Part shown: positions 1 to 10,200 of the stretch, in pieces
Layout of the letters: every line of letters starts with the position of its first letter
How positions within the stretch are numbered: the first letter of the stretch is position 1
Source: Bacillota bacterium
GTDB lineage: Bacteria > Bacillota > Clostridia > Lachnospirales > Lachnospiraceae
DNA: 29,524 bases
Direction of reading: 5' to 3'
Assembly (NCBI GenBank): GCA_023419655.1
Contig: JAEZXP010000269.1
Location: 1 to 29,524, forward strand
Position numbers and translations under genes: made by a program
Notes under the pieces: generated by a model
Seen by the model: the letters and a program-made list of their open reading frames with translations, nothing else
Databases searched by the model: none
Told to the model about the DNA's origin: nothing

Positions 1-2792
1 AATACCATGTGGTAAGCTCCCTCTGTAGGGTTTATCAGCTGTACATATTTGTCATTATCCGAATATAGGATAGGTTCGCATATGACCGGGGTATGAATCG
101 TCACGTCATTTACCGTCATACCAAAGAACTTGGTAGAATCATATGAATTTACACTCATGGGGTGTTTTACATAGGTTACATTTCCATTGGACGGATATAC
201 GCCGTTCTTCTTTAAGGCATCAATTACCTTTCCTTCCGTATATAGCACTTTATCGTGGGTGATTCTTGATGTATGTATCATGTTCCCGGCATTAGGGGAC
301 GGAGCAATCATCTCTGATAAGGAATCTGACATTACGGTAACTCCGTCAAATACAAGGTAATCATTCTTTACCATAAGCTCATCCGTCATTTCAAGAGCAT
401 ACGGGGTCAAATCTTCATACTCTATCGTAGGTCTCTCCCAGCTGTCGGATGTGATTGGCTCACTATATGTCAGCTCTATGCCCTCCCTGACCTGTACCGG
501 CAGCACAATATGGTCAGCCCGGTTCCAGCTGTGTCTTGTGGTAAGCGAAGGAACATTAAGATAGCTCCCATTGGTACTTAGGCTCACACCCCCATCCGGA
601 AGGGAATAGTTATATACATTTGCCATACCGGGCGCATAGTATTCCAGGCTTTCTATCTCCCAATAGGAATACGCCCTTTCAACCGTTACATGCTGGGTGT
701 GGCTTACGGTATCTGTGACCTCTTCCGGTCCCCCAAACTCTTCCGGTGTGGCAGTATAATACTGTAGTGTATATGTCATTGTAACAGGTACGACAAATGC
801 AACCTTTCCTGTCTTGTTTACAAGTCTGTATCCCAGCAGGTAATCCTTTGTTTTGACATACACATGCTGGCTTTCTGTCGTCGATATACCATTTTTTGAA
901 GTAAAATACGGCTGGCCGTACTTATCTGCGTCTATTACCGCATAAGGAGACGGTGTATCAATCGGCAGGATGATGGATGGTGCCGGTTCCGGAATAACGA
1001 CGTCCTGAATCACATCATAATAAAGCTTTAAAGTTATTACCGTTCCCAGCTTTGTATTTTGTGGTACCGTAAAAGAAACGGTAATTCCCGTTCCTATCTT
1101 CGTGGTATCTCCGGAGGATATGGTATAGGTATAATCCCATTTATCCTGATACTGATAGGTCGTGCCTTTTACCGTTCTGTTGTGCTGAACGGTTTTACTT
1201 ACCGACTGACCTCTTGAAACGGTTTCGGTGGATATCTCTTCTATTAAGGCTCCCGTTATGGATACCATAATTACCCTGAGACTTAATTCATCCGGCTTCG
1301 TATCCTCCAGCTTATAAGAGACGTATACGGTGATGCCATCCTTGACATTATCAGCAGACGGCGCTTTAAAGTTTACCCTGGTACCGCTTCCCGAACTGCT
1401 TACTATCGGTGCGGTAGAGGTGTTTTTCTTATACTGCCATTTCCATTCACCGGTAAAGCCATACGATTTACCTCCTGTGGTAATGGATTCACTAACGGTA
1501 TAGTTATAATCGGCTCCGGATGCTACCGTTCCGGTGTTAAGCATCTGAATCTCGGCTCCGGTGGCCGAATTGACGGCCTTAACTGTAACAGAAATCATTC
1601 CGGAGGCTGTCTTTTCATAATAAACACTGACATTAATTTTACTTGGTACCTTGATACTACCCGTACCCGGAATCTTAAATTTTATCGGTCCGTTTGCCGT
1701 ACTGGTTTTGCCCTTCTCCTTTTTTAAATCACCATTAGAATTCTCATACAGATAATCAAAATCTACCGTCTTACTATAGGCAATACCATCTGCTGTGATA
1801 ACACTGTCAACGGCTTGTTCGAAATCCTCTCCGGGGTTTTTTATTCCCCTGTACATATCCCTCTTGATAATCTGGCCTGTATCTTTATCTACACCATGAA
1901 TAATGACTTCCACTGTTGAAGGCTTATATATCATATAGATGTCCATACCGCCGTAAAGGACGGTTACACTGTCATTGATAATGTCGTTGGCGGTTACGGA
2001 ATCCCCCACCATTTTTCTTTTCGTTTCCTTGCCGGTTATTTTGCTTTTTACGTAGTAGCCGACTAGGGTGTATTGGGTATTGTTTATGATAGTTGTACTT
2101 GCTACTCTTTCATTCCAATAGACCTTTTGTCCGATTAACATGTTCTCTAAGGCTCCCTGTGGAATTTTATTACCATCCAGCTCATAATAAAGGTCATTTG
2201 GCTGTAAGCCGGGTTTAAATTCAACCTCTATGTTAAAATATTCACTGAAAACATCTGAGTTCGCCCAGCTTTGATTATTTACAATTCCCTGCCATGTGGT
2301 TATCTCTGGTGCTAAGATAACTTCTTTTCCATCTACAACCTGGTATACCTGAAAGATAGCATTAAAATATATACTTGTAACATCTGATATCTTGTCCAGG
2401 TCCACTATGTTCTTAATGGCATTCTGTGCTTTTGTAACGGAGAAACGGTATTCCGTGACTACTATTTCCGGTGTCCTGTCTCTCTCTGTTTTCTCTCCTT
2501 CCGTTAAATACATCTTGGCACTAGGACTTGGAGGGGCGGCCGGTCCTGTAATGCCCTTTGCTGTTACATTCTCCGGAGCTTTCTTCGTTGTAATGGTAAA
2601 GCCAAGGGTACGGTATCTTATATTGGCACTGGCTGCTTTACTTTCTATTCTTATAATTATTTCTCCATCTATCATCTTACAATCCGGAGCCGCATTAATA
2701 GTATAAATATTACTTAGGATTAGAGACAGGATAAATACAAGAACTCCAAGGACAAATCGCTTGTTTTTCTTTAGTATCCTTCGTAACCTCAT
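1..2792 (-). CDS. Large secreted surface protein, DUF5704-like, 3' end outside window
   Basis: I read one open frame from ATG 2792 to the window edge, giving at least 930 residues and no stop, so the C-terminus is missing. AGGAGG stands 6 nt before the ATG, and the stop of the preceding frame overlaps this site. The N-terminus is a signal peptide: basic RLRRILKKNK, a hydrophobic stretch, then a likely cleavage near INAA (about residue 36). The rest is beta-rich and threonine/valine-rich. It has three similar ~100-residue units, each opening with a strand like 'xxVTVKAVNSATGAEI' (about residues 315-500), which suggests repeated Ig/Big-like modules. The last visible part contains 'NDVTIHTPVIC', which I associate with clostridial DUF5704 proteins. 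That assignment is from memory and not verified. It is probably an extracellular or cell-wall protein produced with the SLH-type gene just upstream. No catalytic motif is visible. Confidence 0.8.
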   Translation of the reverse strand, partial: MRLRRILKKNKRFVLGVLVFILSLILSNIYTINAAPDCKMIDGEIIIRIESKAASANIRYRTLGFTITTKKAPENVTAKGITGPAAPPSPSAKMYLTEGEKTERDRTPEIVVTEYRFSVTKAQNAIKNIVDLDKISDVTSIYFNAIFQVYQVVDGKEVILAPEITTWQGIVNNQSWANSDVFSEYFNIEVEFKPGLQPNDLYYELDGNKIPQGALENMLIGQKVYWNERVASTTIINNTQYTLVGYYVKSKITGKETKRKMVGDSVTANDIINDSVTVLYGGMDIYMIYKPSTVEVIIHGVDKDTGQIIKRDMYRGIKNPGEDFEQAVDSVITADGIAYSKTVDFDYLYENSNGDLKKEKGKTSTANGPIKFKIPGTGSIKVPSKINVSVYYEKTASGMISVTVKAVNSATGAEIQMLNTGTVASGADYNYTVSESITTGGKSYGFTGEWKWQYKKNTSTAPIVSSSGSGTRVNFKAPSADNVKDGITVYVSYKLEDTKPDELSLRVIMVSITGALIEEISTETVSRGQSVSKTVQHNRTVKGTTYQYQDKWDYTYTISSGDTTKIGTGITVSFTVPQNTKLGTVITLKLYYDVIQDVVIPEPAPSIILPIDTPSPYAVIDADKYGQPYFTSKNGISTTESQHVYVKTKDYLLGYRLVNKTGKVAFVVPVTMTYTLQYYTATPEEFGGPEEVTDTVSHTQHVTVERAYSYWEIESLEYYAPGMANVYNYSLPDGGVSLSTNGSYLNVPSLTTRHSWNRADHIVLPVQVREGIELTYSEPITSDSWERPTIEYEDLTPYALEMTDELMVKNDYLVFDGVTVMSDSLSEMIAPSPNAGNMIHTSRITHDKVLYTEGKVIDALKKNGVYPSNGNVTYVKHPMSVNSYDSTKFFGMTVNDVTIHTPVICEPILYSDNDKYVQLINPTEGAYHMV

Positions 2793-2802
2793 ATGAATCC
2801 TC

Positions 2803-3063
2803 CTACTGCTTAAAACTTTGGTCAAACAGCCAGTCACTTACACTGGCAAATGCGTCAACACCCCACTGGTCTGAAGTTGAACTGATACCTATATCAAAAT
2901 ATCCATATCTCCATTCACCATCTTTTATGTTTTTTATAAGACTGGATGCATCGTATATTAATTCGCCGGGGTCTACATTAACATTTTTAGCTGTTATTTT
3001 GTATTTTACATATGTTCTAACATATAAATATCCTCTGCTGTCATAGATTGCACCAGGCTCCAC
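2803..3063 (-). pseudogene. Displaced C-terminal piece of the SLH-type protein (frameshifted 3' end)
   Basis: This 86-codon frame begins with GTG directly after the TAG of the SLH-type gene and ends in a TAG inside the ribosome binding site of the next gene. It has no signal peptide of its own and only a poor ribosome binding site (AAAGA, 5 nt away). Inserting one base before the upstream stop would join ...VVVDSER to IAVEPGAIYDSRGY... as one continuous beta-rich sequence. The content (GYLYVRTYVKYKITAKNV) reads like the last domain of an extracytoplasmic protein, which makes no sense as a cytosolic 86-residue product. The simplest explanation is a one-base deletion or a sequencing error. Translation by reinitiation is possible but less likely. 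Confidence 0.6.
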
Positions 3064-3065
3064 AG

Positions 3066-4394
3066 CTATCTTTCACTGTCTACAACCACCTTGTTTTTCT
3101 TCATTCCTTCTATATAATTATCAATCCATAAATCGATTCTCCAGTCTTTATTATACGCACTTAAAGAAGAAGCAAGACCGTTCTTCCATTTATCATCTAC
3201 AGTACGATAATCTACGTTAAATATATGCTGTAGATATCTCTCAACCTTTAATAATGCCGTATCATAATGTTCGTACTTATCCATCCCAAGTTCCATCTGA
3301 TGATAGTAAAAATTATCATACAAATAATCATAGTTAATCTCTCTCGGATAAGCATACTCATCTCTTTTTATCTCACCTGAAAGATAATCTGTCAGGAACA
3401 TAAAGCTGTACTTCATTTCATAAAATTCATTCGGAAAGCACTCTAAAATATAGGAATAGTCCTTCGCATTCTTTGGAAGGTTAGTTGTTCTTATTAATTG
3501 TCCATCCGGGCTGATTAATGCTCTCTTTTCCGGATTTAGTACCAGCTGTATGACATCCTTGGCACCTTTAGCTGTAAGGCTATTATTACCTCTGAACTCT
3601 CTGTTTTGTACGTACTTGCCATTAGAGAATCCCTTAATAATGCCTTTCGCTACGATAGAAGCCACTGCCTCACGTTTGCTTTTAGGTATATCATTAATAT
3701 CTGAAATCCTTTTCTCTAATACGGCCTTTTCTTTTCTATCACAATCTTTGATGATGTTCCATGCTTGGATTATCTCTTCGTTTTTATCAAATGGATTTAT
3801 ACCCACAATATTATTAATTTCATATGGCCTTACTCCAATTTCCATATACCGTCTAACAATATTTCCTTTATCATCTCTAATATATTTATACCCTGTTCTT
3901 AATCCCCTGTCCCTCCAGATATCATTCTTAAAATACTCTCCCAATATAGGCATAACTGCCTCTTCGTGGAAGTTTCCTTCCGGATAGGTTTCTCTTGTTG
4001 CTCCTCTAGGGTATAAACTCCCTTCGGTATTATAAAACAATCTGCCCTCAAACAAAGTGCAATCCCTTAAAAACTCATACACATCCTGTGGGTACCCATA
4101 CTTATGGTTGATGTATTCATCTAACCGGTTTGCTATAACGGCGGCATCGGTTCTTGTAAGGTAGGCTGTATAGTCCTTAAAGTCTCCTTCTTTTAATATT
4201 CCCTTTTCCATGGCAGCGTCAATATATGGCTGTTCAGATGTATCATCCGTTTGCCATTTCATCTGCTGTACAATGTACTTAATATAGTCTTCTACCTTTA
4301 TAGAACTAGCTGCTTCTGCCATCTGGACGCTGCCTATAGTTCCCATGGTAAGTACCAATACAATTAGTATCATGAACCCCTTGATTTTCTTCAT
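3066..4394 (-). CDS. Secreted protein with S-layer-homology-like repeats (3' end frameshifted)
   Basis: I start it at ATG 4394 because GGAG lies 8 nt upstream. An in-frame ATG at 4415 has no ribosome binding site and would put a tail before the signal peptide. The 442 residues open with a signal peptide (MKKIKGFM..., hydrophobic core, cleavage near AEA-AS at about residue 28). Residues ~35-95 and ~241-290 look like S-layer homology (SLH) units; the second reads 'AKGIIKGFSNGKYVQNREF'. SLH domains in Gram-positive bacteria bind secondary cell-wall polymer. Residues ~295-330 carry 'ISPDGQLIRTTNLPKNAK', apparently the start of a family-specific domain. The protein stops at TAG 3066, and its natural C-terminus appears to continue in another frame at 2803-3063. 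It is probably a wall-anchored partner of the DUF5704-like protein downstream. The SLH call is by pattern and moderately sure. Confidence 0.75.
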   Translation of the reverse strand: MKKIKGFMILIVLVLTMGTIGSVQMAEAASSIKVEDYIKYIVQQMKWQTDDTSEQPYIDAAMEKGILKEGDFKDYTAYLTRTDAAVIANRLDEYINHKYGYPQDVYEFLRDCTLFEGRLFYNTEGSLYPRGATRETYPEGNFHEEAVMPILGEYFKNDIWRDRGLRTGYKYIRDDKGNIVRRYMEIGVRPYEINNIVGINPFDKNEEIIQAWNIIKDCDRKEKAVLEKRISDINDIPKSKREAVASIVAKGIIKGFSNGKYVQNREFRGNNSLTAKGAKDVIQLVLNPEKRALISPDGQLIRTTNLPKNAKDYSYILECFPNEFYEMKYSFMFLTDYLSGEIKRDEYAYPREINYDYLYDNFYYHQMELGMDKYEHYDTALLKVERYLQHIFNVDYRTVDDKWKNGLASSLSAYNKDWRIDLWIDNYIEGMKKNKVVVDSER

Positions 4395-4499
4395 ACTGTC
4401 TACTCCTTCTCCCATTAATCTTTTAGCTTATATAAATATGCAGCCAGCTGTATGGCGGAGGTTTTGAAATACATTACCTATGTAATTTTATCCGATTGC

Positions 4500-4844
4500 T
4501 TAATTAAGCCTTTCTTCTATATCATGTTCCGTATATTCGTAATAGCTTGCCAATATACTTCTTATCACATCCATACCAAGAACGGATGACACGCATTTAT
4601 CAAGCATATTATGAAAGTTATCAATATCATAAATATTCTCAGGAAGATAAAAAGTATATGTCATCTTAGGCGGTAGGGTCTCTGTCTCTGCACATTTGCT
4701 GCATAAGTCAAATTCAACCCAATAATGTCCTTTGGGACTTGTTAGATTCAAAGTACATCCACAGACACGACACACTCTTTTTTCACAGGTATCACATAAT
4801 TCTGTATCCACATGCAGACATTGTTCACAAACTTCTTTAATCAT
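4500..4844 (-). CDS. Small four-CxxC zinc-knuckle protein, function unknown
   Basis: This is a 114-residue protein whose N-terminal half is packed with cysteine pairs: CEQC, CDTC, CRVC and CSKC, within residues 6-52. The spacing suggests two zinc sites in a treble-clef or zinc-ribbon arrangement. It has no signal peptide or membrane segment, so it is probably cytosolic. The C-terminal half is acidic and helical. A possible AAAGGGG ribosome site lies about 13 nt before the ATG, which is rather far. It sits between the M50 protease gene and the SLH-type gene, with a promoter-like sequence upstream at 4992-5020. I do not recognise the family. A regulatory or protein-binding role is only a guess from the zinc-knuckle architecture. 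Confidence 0.7.
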   Translation of the reverse strand: MIKEVCEQCLHVDTELCDTCEKRVCRVCGCTLNLTSPKGHYWVEFDLCSKCAETETLPPKMTYTFYLPENIYDIDNFHNMLDKCVSSVLGMDVIRSILASYYEYTEHDIEERLN

Positions 4845-5033
4845 AATATTTTATTATCCCCTTTCATTTTTAAGCAACTACTTATCTGCTTATATAAACA
4901 TCTACATCCTGTCATTACCTGTTTGGTCATCACTATTAGCAGGCAAAATAGTGTACTTTAAAATAGCCCATTATAAAGCTTTACATTAATTTCTATACCA
5001 TGATTTGACAAGTTTTGCAAGAGTTTTTACATA
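4845..5033 (-). other. AT-rich intergenic stretch with promoter
   Basis: These 189 bases separate the M50 protease gene from the zinc-knuckle gene. They hold the promoter-like site annotated at 4992-5020 and a leader of roughly 140 nt. I see no strong hairpin, no terminator with a clear T-run, and no convincing small reading frame on either strand. Confidence 0.5.
4992..5020 (-). promoter_or_regulatory. Candidate sigma-A promoter for the zinc-knuckle/SLH/DUF5704-like genes
   Basis: On the minus strand TTGCAA (5020-5015) and TATAGA (4997-4992) are separated by exactly 17 nt, close to the sigma-A consensus. It would start transcription about 140 nt before the zinc-knuckle gene. The call is by eye in an AT-rich spacer, so chance similarity is possible. 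Confidence 0.45.
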
Positions 5034-6065
5034 TTATGATAAATTATTTACTAATATTTCTTTTATTTTTTGAAGTTGATTGATACAAAATATCCTCTCT
5101 CCCTCGTATGCATATCTTTTTTTATTTATACCATTTATTGCATTTTCTAATAAATACACAGCATCCCTTGCCCTGCCCTGCCTGCATTTTTCATATGCTG
5201 CCAACGCCGTTTTTACTCTTAAGGAATGTATGTCCTTTTTGATCTCAAGCCTCGGGGTATTATACAGCTTTGTCAAATCTATATTGATATTATCTACCCG
5301 TCCCCTCTTTTCCCTTGAGGAAAGCATTAAAAATCCTGAAAAAAGCTGCATATATATTTGTTCCATTGATATAATACCAATTACGTTACTGCTGATATTG
5401 TCTGTTTTCTGTATTTTGTTAAGTGCTTTTTTCATCGCATTATAATTTTCTGTATCAAGATAATAATAATATTCCAATACCATCTGATATGCTTCTATAT
5501 CATTTTCAGCGGTCTCATGACACAGACATATGCTTTCTTGTCCTATCTGCCTATATGTAAGCCCTTTCATCAAATGTTTTGCCACAAGCAGCTGGGCGTT
5601 ATGATAAAGCGTTGTGTGCTTATCTGTCTTTAATAATTTATAACAGGCTTTATCGTTGCATACCCTCTTTATGCTTGCTGTTCCATTCATAATATACATT
5701 CCTATACCAAAAACAGAAAAACACCACATATAAAGCCATACTAACGGTGATATAGGGATAACAATTAAAATTATTAATCCCGCAACACCAGTAAACAGAT
5801 TTATAATACAGCCTCCCATTGTATAAAGAAGTGCCTTTGCATTTCGCATCTCCGGGCACATAATACATTGAAACCCGACATCACTGACTATCGTCAGCCT
5901 TATCTTATTATCTTCTTTTTTTAAAATCAGACGATATATCTGTAAAAATAGAAATCTCCATCCTGTAATAATACCGCCTATAAGATGCCCTGTTTCATGA
6001 AACAGAACCTGTACGATAAAGCTAATTAATATCGCTGGCATTAAATGAATTAATATTCCTTCCAT
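5034..6065 (-). CDS. M50 (site-2-protease-like) membrane zinc metallopeptidase
   Basis: The chosen ATG at 6065 has GGAGG 8 nt upstream, while the in-frame ATGs at 6089 and 6080 do not. The 343-residue product has HExxH (HETGH, residues 23-27) inside the first hydrophobic segment, as in M50 intramembrane proteases. A second hydrophobic segment has 'GGCIINLFTG' (about 84-93), matching the usual small-residue/Asn motif. A third segment follows at about 104-126. The third zinc ligand, normally Asp in an NPxDG-type motif, may be D138 in 'VCNDKA', which is not canonical. The C-terminal ~190 residues are helical and tetratricopeptide-like and probably cytosolic. It follows the Tad-like operon by about 90 nt and could process one of its bitopic proteins, but no substrate is shown. 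Confidence 0.78.
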   Translation of the reverse strand: MEGILIHLMPAILISFIVQVLFHETGHLIGGIITGWRFLFLQIYRLILKKEDNKIRLTIVSDVGFQCIMCPEMRNAKALLYTMGGCIINLFTGVAGLIILIVIPISPLVWLYMWCFSVFGIGMYIMNGTASIKRVCNDKACYKLLKTDKHTTLYHNAQLLVAKHLMKGLTYRQIGQESICLCHETAENDIEAYQMVLEYYYYLDTENYNAMKKALNKIQKTDNISSNVIGIISMEQIYMQLFSGFLMLSSREKRGRVDNINIDLTKLYNTPRLEIKKDIHSLRVKTALAAYEKCRQGRARDAVYLLENAINGINKKRYAYEGERIFCINQLQKIKEILVNNLS

Positions 6066-6125
6066 AGGCTTAGCCTCCATAAACAACATAAAACATGTAT
6101 ACTTGTCCGGTATATTGACGTAAAA

Positions 6126-6141
6126 TTAACTTATAAGTTAA
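6126..6141. repeat. 16-bp perfect palindrome between 344-aa and M50 genes
   Basis: TTAACTTATAAGTTAA is a perfect palindrome in the 89-bp gap. Read on the minus strand it is followed by TTTTA, so it could be a weak terminator for the upstream gene or an operator. It has no loop and is AT-rich, so either role is uncertain. Confidence 0.35.
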
Positions 6142-6154
6142 CCGTGTCTATTTT

Positions 6155-7189
6155 TTATTTTAAATCAGGTACTCTTGCCCCATATTCGATACATTCACAG
6201 CCATAAGCTCCTAATTTTACGCAGTCCTCCAATTTATCAAAAGTCTCTTCCAACAAGGTTGCACTTTCATTTATTTTTTCACATCCCTGTCTGTGAGCAA
6301 GCAGGTACCAGCTCTTTTTTTCAACATAATATCTCGGCTTTTTAACAAGGTTTGCTCCTGCCGAAGCTATTTTGTTATATGTATAATTCCTGTCCGGCCC
6401 ATACGGATATCCTTGGAATACCACAAGGATATTCACATCATCTATATACTGTGCCCACTCATCTTCTTTATCTGCCGGGAATGAAAAGGCATAGGTTATC
6501 CCCTGTCTGCTTGCGATAATATTATGTCTGCTCGTATAATAAGCCATTGTCTCTTCCAGCTTATTTATAATTACCCCTTTTCTTGCCAATTCATACTCCT
6601 CGTTATGCAGAAGAATGCAGCCGCTGTATCTTGTTCTGAAATCGGCATAGACAGGATTTTTCTGAAATTCACTGTACATACCTTCAACGACACTCTTTCC
6701 TTGCTTAAGAAGATTATTCTTGTCATATATATGTACCATATCCGTAAGTGTAAAACGATATATAAAATGCTCATCCTCATAACTGTATGGCAGCTTCTCC
6801 GTCCATGTCCGTTCTATATAAGTGTTTCCATCCGATTCTTTATTCTCGTTATAATAATAGACATAGTAACCATCCAAATCACACAGCAGTATAGCCGGTA
6901 TATACATCTCTATCTCTGCCTGGGCGGATGCATCCGATATTATTCCAAGAGATGAGTAAAGGGATGAAAAAAACGTCGTAAGGACTTCCTCTTTATTGAT
7001 GGAAGAACCGCCGTAAGAGCCGGTCTTTGAAAGATAATTAACCGCATCGGAAGCAGCCGATGACAATCCGGCCGTTATTTCCTTTTTCTCATTTTCGATT
7101 GCCTTTAGCTTTCCTACGGATATATCCGTCTTTATAACTGCCAGCAGAAAGAATATGAAAAATATTAATGCAAAATGATATATTTTCAT
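6155..7189 (-). CDS. Bitopic membrane protein of the Tad-like operon, function unknown
   Basis: This is a 344-residue protein with one N-terminal hydrophobic helix (residues ~5-22) preceded only by MKIYH, so the bulk should lie outside the cell. A helical stretch rich in Lys, Glu and Ser follows (~25-70), then a mixed alpha/beta domain with many aromatic residues. The sequence 'LLCDLDGYYVYYYNE' occurs at about 106-120. AGGTGG lies 5 nt before the ATG. It comes 69 bp after the second giant surface protein, and I see no terminator between them, so it is probably the last gene of the operon. The architecture (single helix, large exterior domain) fits a minor pilin or assembly factor. I do not recognise the family, and no catalytic motif is visible. 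Confidence 0.72.
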   Translation of the reverse strand: MKIYHFALIFFIFFLLAVIKTDISVGKLKAIENEKKEITAGLSSAASDAVNYLSKTGSYGGSSINKEEVLTTFFSSLYSSLGIISDASAQAEIEMYIPAILLCDLDGYYVYYYNENKESDGNTYIERTWTEKLPYSYEDEHFIYRFTLTDMVHIYDKNNLLKQGKSVVEGMYSEFQKNPVYADFRTRYSGCILLHNEEYELARKGVIINKLEETMAYYTSRHNIIASRQGITYAFSFPADKEDEWAQYIDDVNILVVFQGYPYGPDRNYTYNKIASAGANLVKKPRYYVEKKSWYLLAHRQGCEKINESATLLEETFDKLEDCVKLGAYGCECIEYGARVPDLK

Positions 7190-7258
7190 TACCCACCTTC
7201 TTCATACAATAGGATTTATAAATGGTTTTTCTATGTTTCTGTACTTCCTGATTCACGA

Positions 7259-10200
7259 TTACTTACTCATCACATGTTCACTTTTATTTACTGTAAACCA
7301 CCGGTCTGTCAGGGAAGGATATACTTTTCTCAAAAGCTTTCTTGCAATGTTTGATGATTTATTGGTTACGCTTATGTTAAAGACATCCTCTAAATTAAAT
7401 CTGTATCTTCCCTTATCGTATAACTCCTTTAAGATTTCCTCCGTATGATTTATATGCTCATAGACCATGATATTACCTGTAAATACCGGAATCTTCTGGA
7501 TACACCTTGGACATCCGGGGGTTGTCCCGTCCGGATACAGGCTATATTCATATCCGCAAATATCACATATCATGGTGGCCCGTATTGTCGTAACCATTAC
7601 CGTTACAGACGCCCCTTTATAACCGATTGTCACCGGCTTTGTACCAAGGTAGCCCTTATCAAGGTTATCAGCATATCCGCTTGATACTTCCTCCGTATGG
7701 CCGTCCATATACGTGGCCAGAAGGGTCACTCCATTATCTTGAAGAGTAGTTCCTATCGTTATAACGATTGGCAGCGTTGCCGGATGAATCACTCTCAAGC
7801 TTTCTACCCATGCCCTGCAATAAGGACATCCCGGGTCCGAACCATCATCGTTTAAATTATAGGTATGTCCTTTATGACAGACTTTGTTTCGCGGGATGAC
7901 ATTAACCGTCACGGTACAGGTTTTCGTCTGTATTATTTCACTGGTACCGCCAGTTATTTCTCCTGAACCGCCCTCCGCATTGCAGGCGATTTTAGTAAAC
8001 ATAACCGGGGTTACGGCTGATGTCCAGGCTATGCCGTCAGGACTGCTATAAATCCGGAAGTCATTGCCATTCCGTCCTGAAAACACAAATCTGTCACCAA
8101 AATATATCATATTGCTTCTGCCGTTTTTCGGAATGCCTAGATTATGATTATTCACAACTGTAAAGTCAGGCAGCGTGGTTGATTTTTTTACATTTGTACC
8201 ATCCACATGCAGGATAATGCCGTTTCCATATTGCAGACACTCCATAAGTGTATTGTTATAATAATAAGTGCCGTTTTTACTAATTATTCTTGCATGGTAC
8301 CGGTTTTCTCCCTGAATATAATTATTAAGAACGATATTATTTCCGACTTGATGGAATCCGGAAATGATATTTATTGAGACGGGAGAAGAGGGCGTTTGAA
8401 GAGAACCATCGCTATTTATCTTATATTCCATGTAAAATATATCTGTAACAGCATACAGGTACGCTGTTTGACTGCCTTTATCAATTGAATAGCCAATCCC
8501 CGCCGGAACTCTATCTGCATAAGAATAAAGGGTTTGCTCCTCCTTCCAGTCCGTGCCGTTGGAGGACCTTAAAATAAAGCATGTCCTGGAACTGGAAAAA
8601 GGAAAAGCCAGCGCATAGAAATATCCATTTACATACGTTATTTTAGGGAGAGCCATATTCTGGCCGGATATATTTACAATTAATTTCTGCCAGCTGATGC
8701 CGTCTTGGGATAAAAATATACTGCTATTTCTTGTTGTTGCGATAAACATGTCATTTCCATAGGTGATTTCTTCAATACTATCGCTTGATGTCCCCGAATA
8801 TACCTTATTCCAGGTCTCACCATTGCGGGAATGGTATATATCTATACCATTTGTGGCTACAAGTGAAGCCTTATTGCTTTTAATTATATTTTGATACGTC
8901 AGGGTTGCCGTTTTATTGTTTCCGTTGGTGGAAGTGGAAAAATCGGTTGTACATACTACCGTCTTTTTTGAGCCATCCTGATAGACAGCCTCTGCCGTCG
9001 TAATGAGCGGGTCATTTGTGTATACGGTCTGCTTCGAATGGGTGGGCGTAAGGGATACAATGATATGATTGCAGGCAATCGTATTATCCTCTTCCAGCCC
9101 ACAGGTATGTATCCATTTATCCGCTCCCATAGAATGGTCGAAATCACAGGTATCTAAATATACGGTCTTATCTTCCAGCCAGCTCATATACTCATTGCCA
9201 TTCCACCGTCTGTCCATCCAATGCAGATGAAAGCTTATGTCTCCGTTGTTTACATTGTAATAATCCCGCCTGAAAAATGTCTTAAACCAATTATTTATTG
9301 CCGGTGTGTTGCTGTTATAGCTTTTAAGCTGCGCCACAGAGATATCCGCCGGAAAGCCCGGATTGTCTGTTCCGTTTACCCATCTGAAAGAAGAGTCGGT
9401 GTATGCATAGCTTGAAAACTTGAATCTTATCTGTTTATTGCCTGCCACATATGCCTGGTATACAACCCTGCATAAATCAGGCCTGTCCTCTATATCTGCA
9501 TCCCGAAGGTAAGCATCGGTTGATATTCCAAGTGTTATATATTCAGGAATTTTACAGTAGCCCTGAAAATTATCCGTATTCATCAGGGTGCTAAAAGCCC
9601 GCCTGATACTGGTATCATCATTCAGATTGAAATCCATGTACTTTGTTTTATGGTAGGTATAGCATCCTGAAATGTATGTTGCTCTGTTCGTATCCTGGGG
9701 AAACGGCTTTTTATATGGATAAGCATTTTCATTTCCCACGATATCGGTATAACCATCCTTATCCAAGTCGATTCCGTCATAACCGCATGAATATAAATAG
9801 TTGGATTTATATGTCATATCCCTTAAAGAAGTACTATTGCAGCTTCCGCATACCGGTGTTATGCTCTCAGCAAATTTAGGACCATTCGCTGCCTCATCCC
9901 AATACCAGGCTGCTAAAAAGCTGACACCCTTCTTTCCGCAATTATTGCATGTGAAATGTGCCCATCGGGTAACCTCCCACGGTCTGCATGAATTATTGTG
10001 GGTATGCGTATGCGTAAACATGGTATCCCCGCTGTGTCTGTGACCGGCATAGCATTCCGGCCCATGGACATGGTTAGGGTCTGCCGGGGTATTAACAGCT
10101 TTTGCAAGTACACTTTCATTTGTCTCTGTATTTAAATTTCCATTGTTAATCGGGTCATCGACATGGGGTATTTCTGTCTCTACTTCCCGGTAATGATAGT

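Noticed and set aside
3060..3080. Programmed -1 frameshift between the SLH-type gene and its C-terminal piece
   Set aside because: No X-XXY-YYZ slippery heptamer and no clear downstream hairpin. A simple indel explains it better.
3550..3987. Long plus-strand open frame (145 codons) opposite the SLH-type gene
   Set aside because: It is antisense to a gene with a signal peptide, ribosome site and domain pattern. It has no ribosome binding site and shows typical mirror-image composition.
5650..5868. Cysteine/tyrosine-rich 72-codon frame inside the M50 gene
   Set aside because: Same-strand frame within a supported membrane-protein gene, with no ribosome site of its own. It is a shadow of that gene's reading frame.
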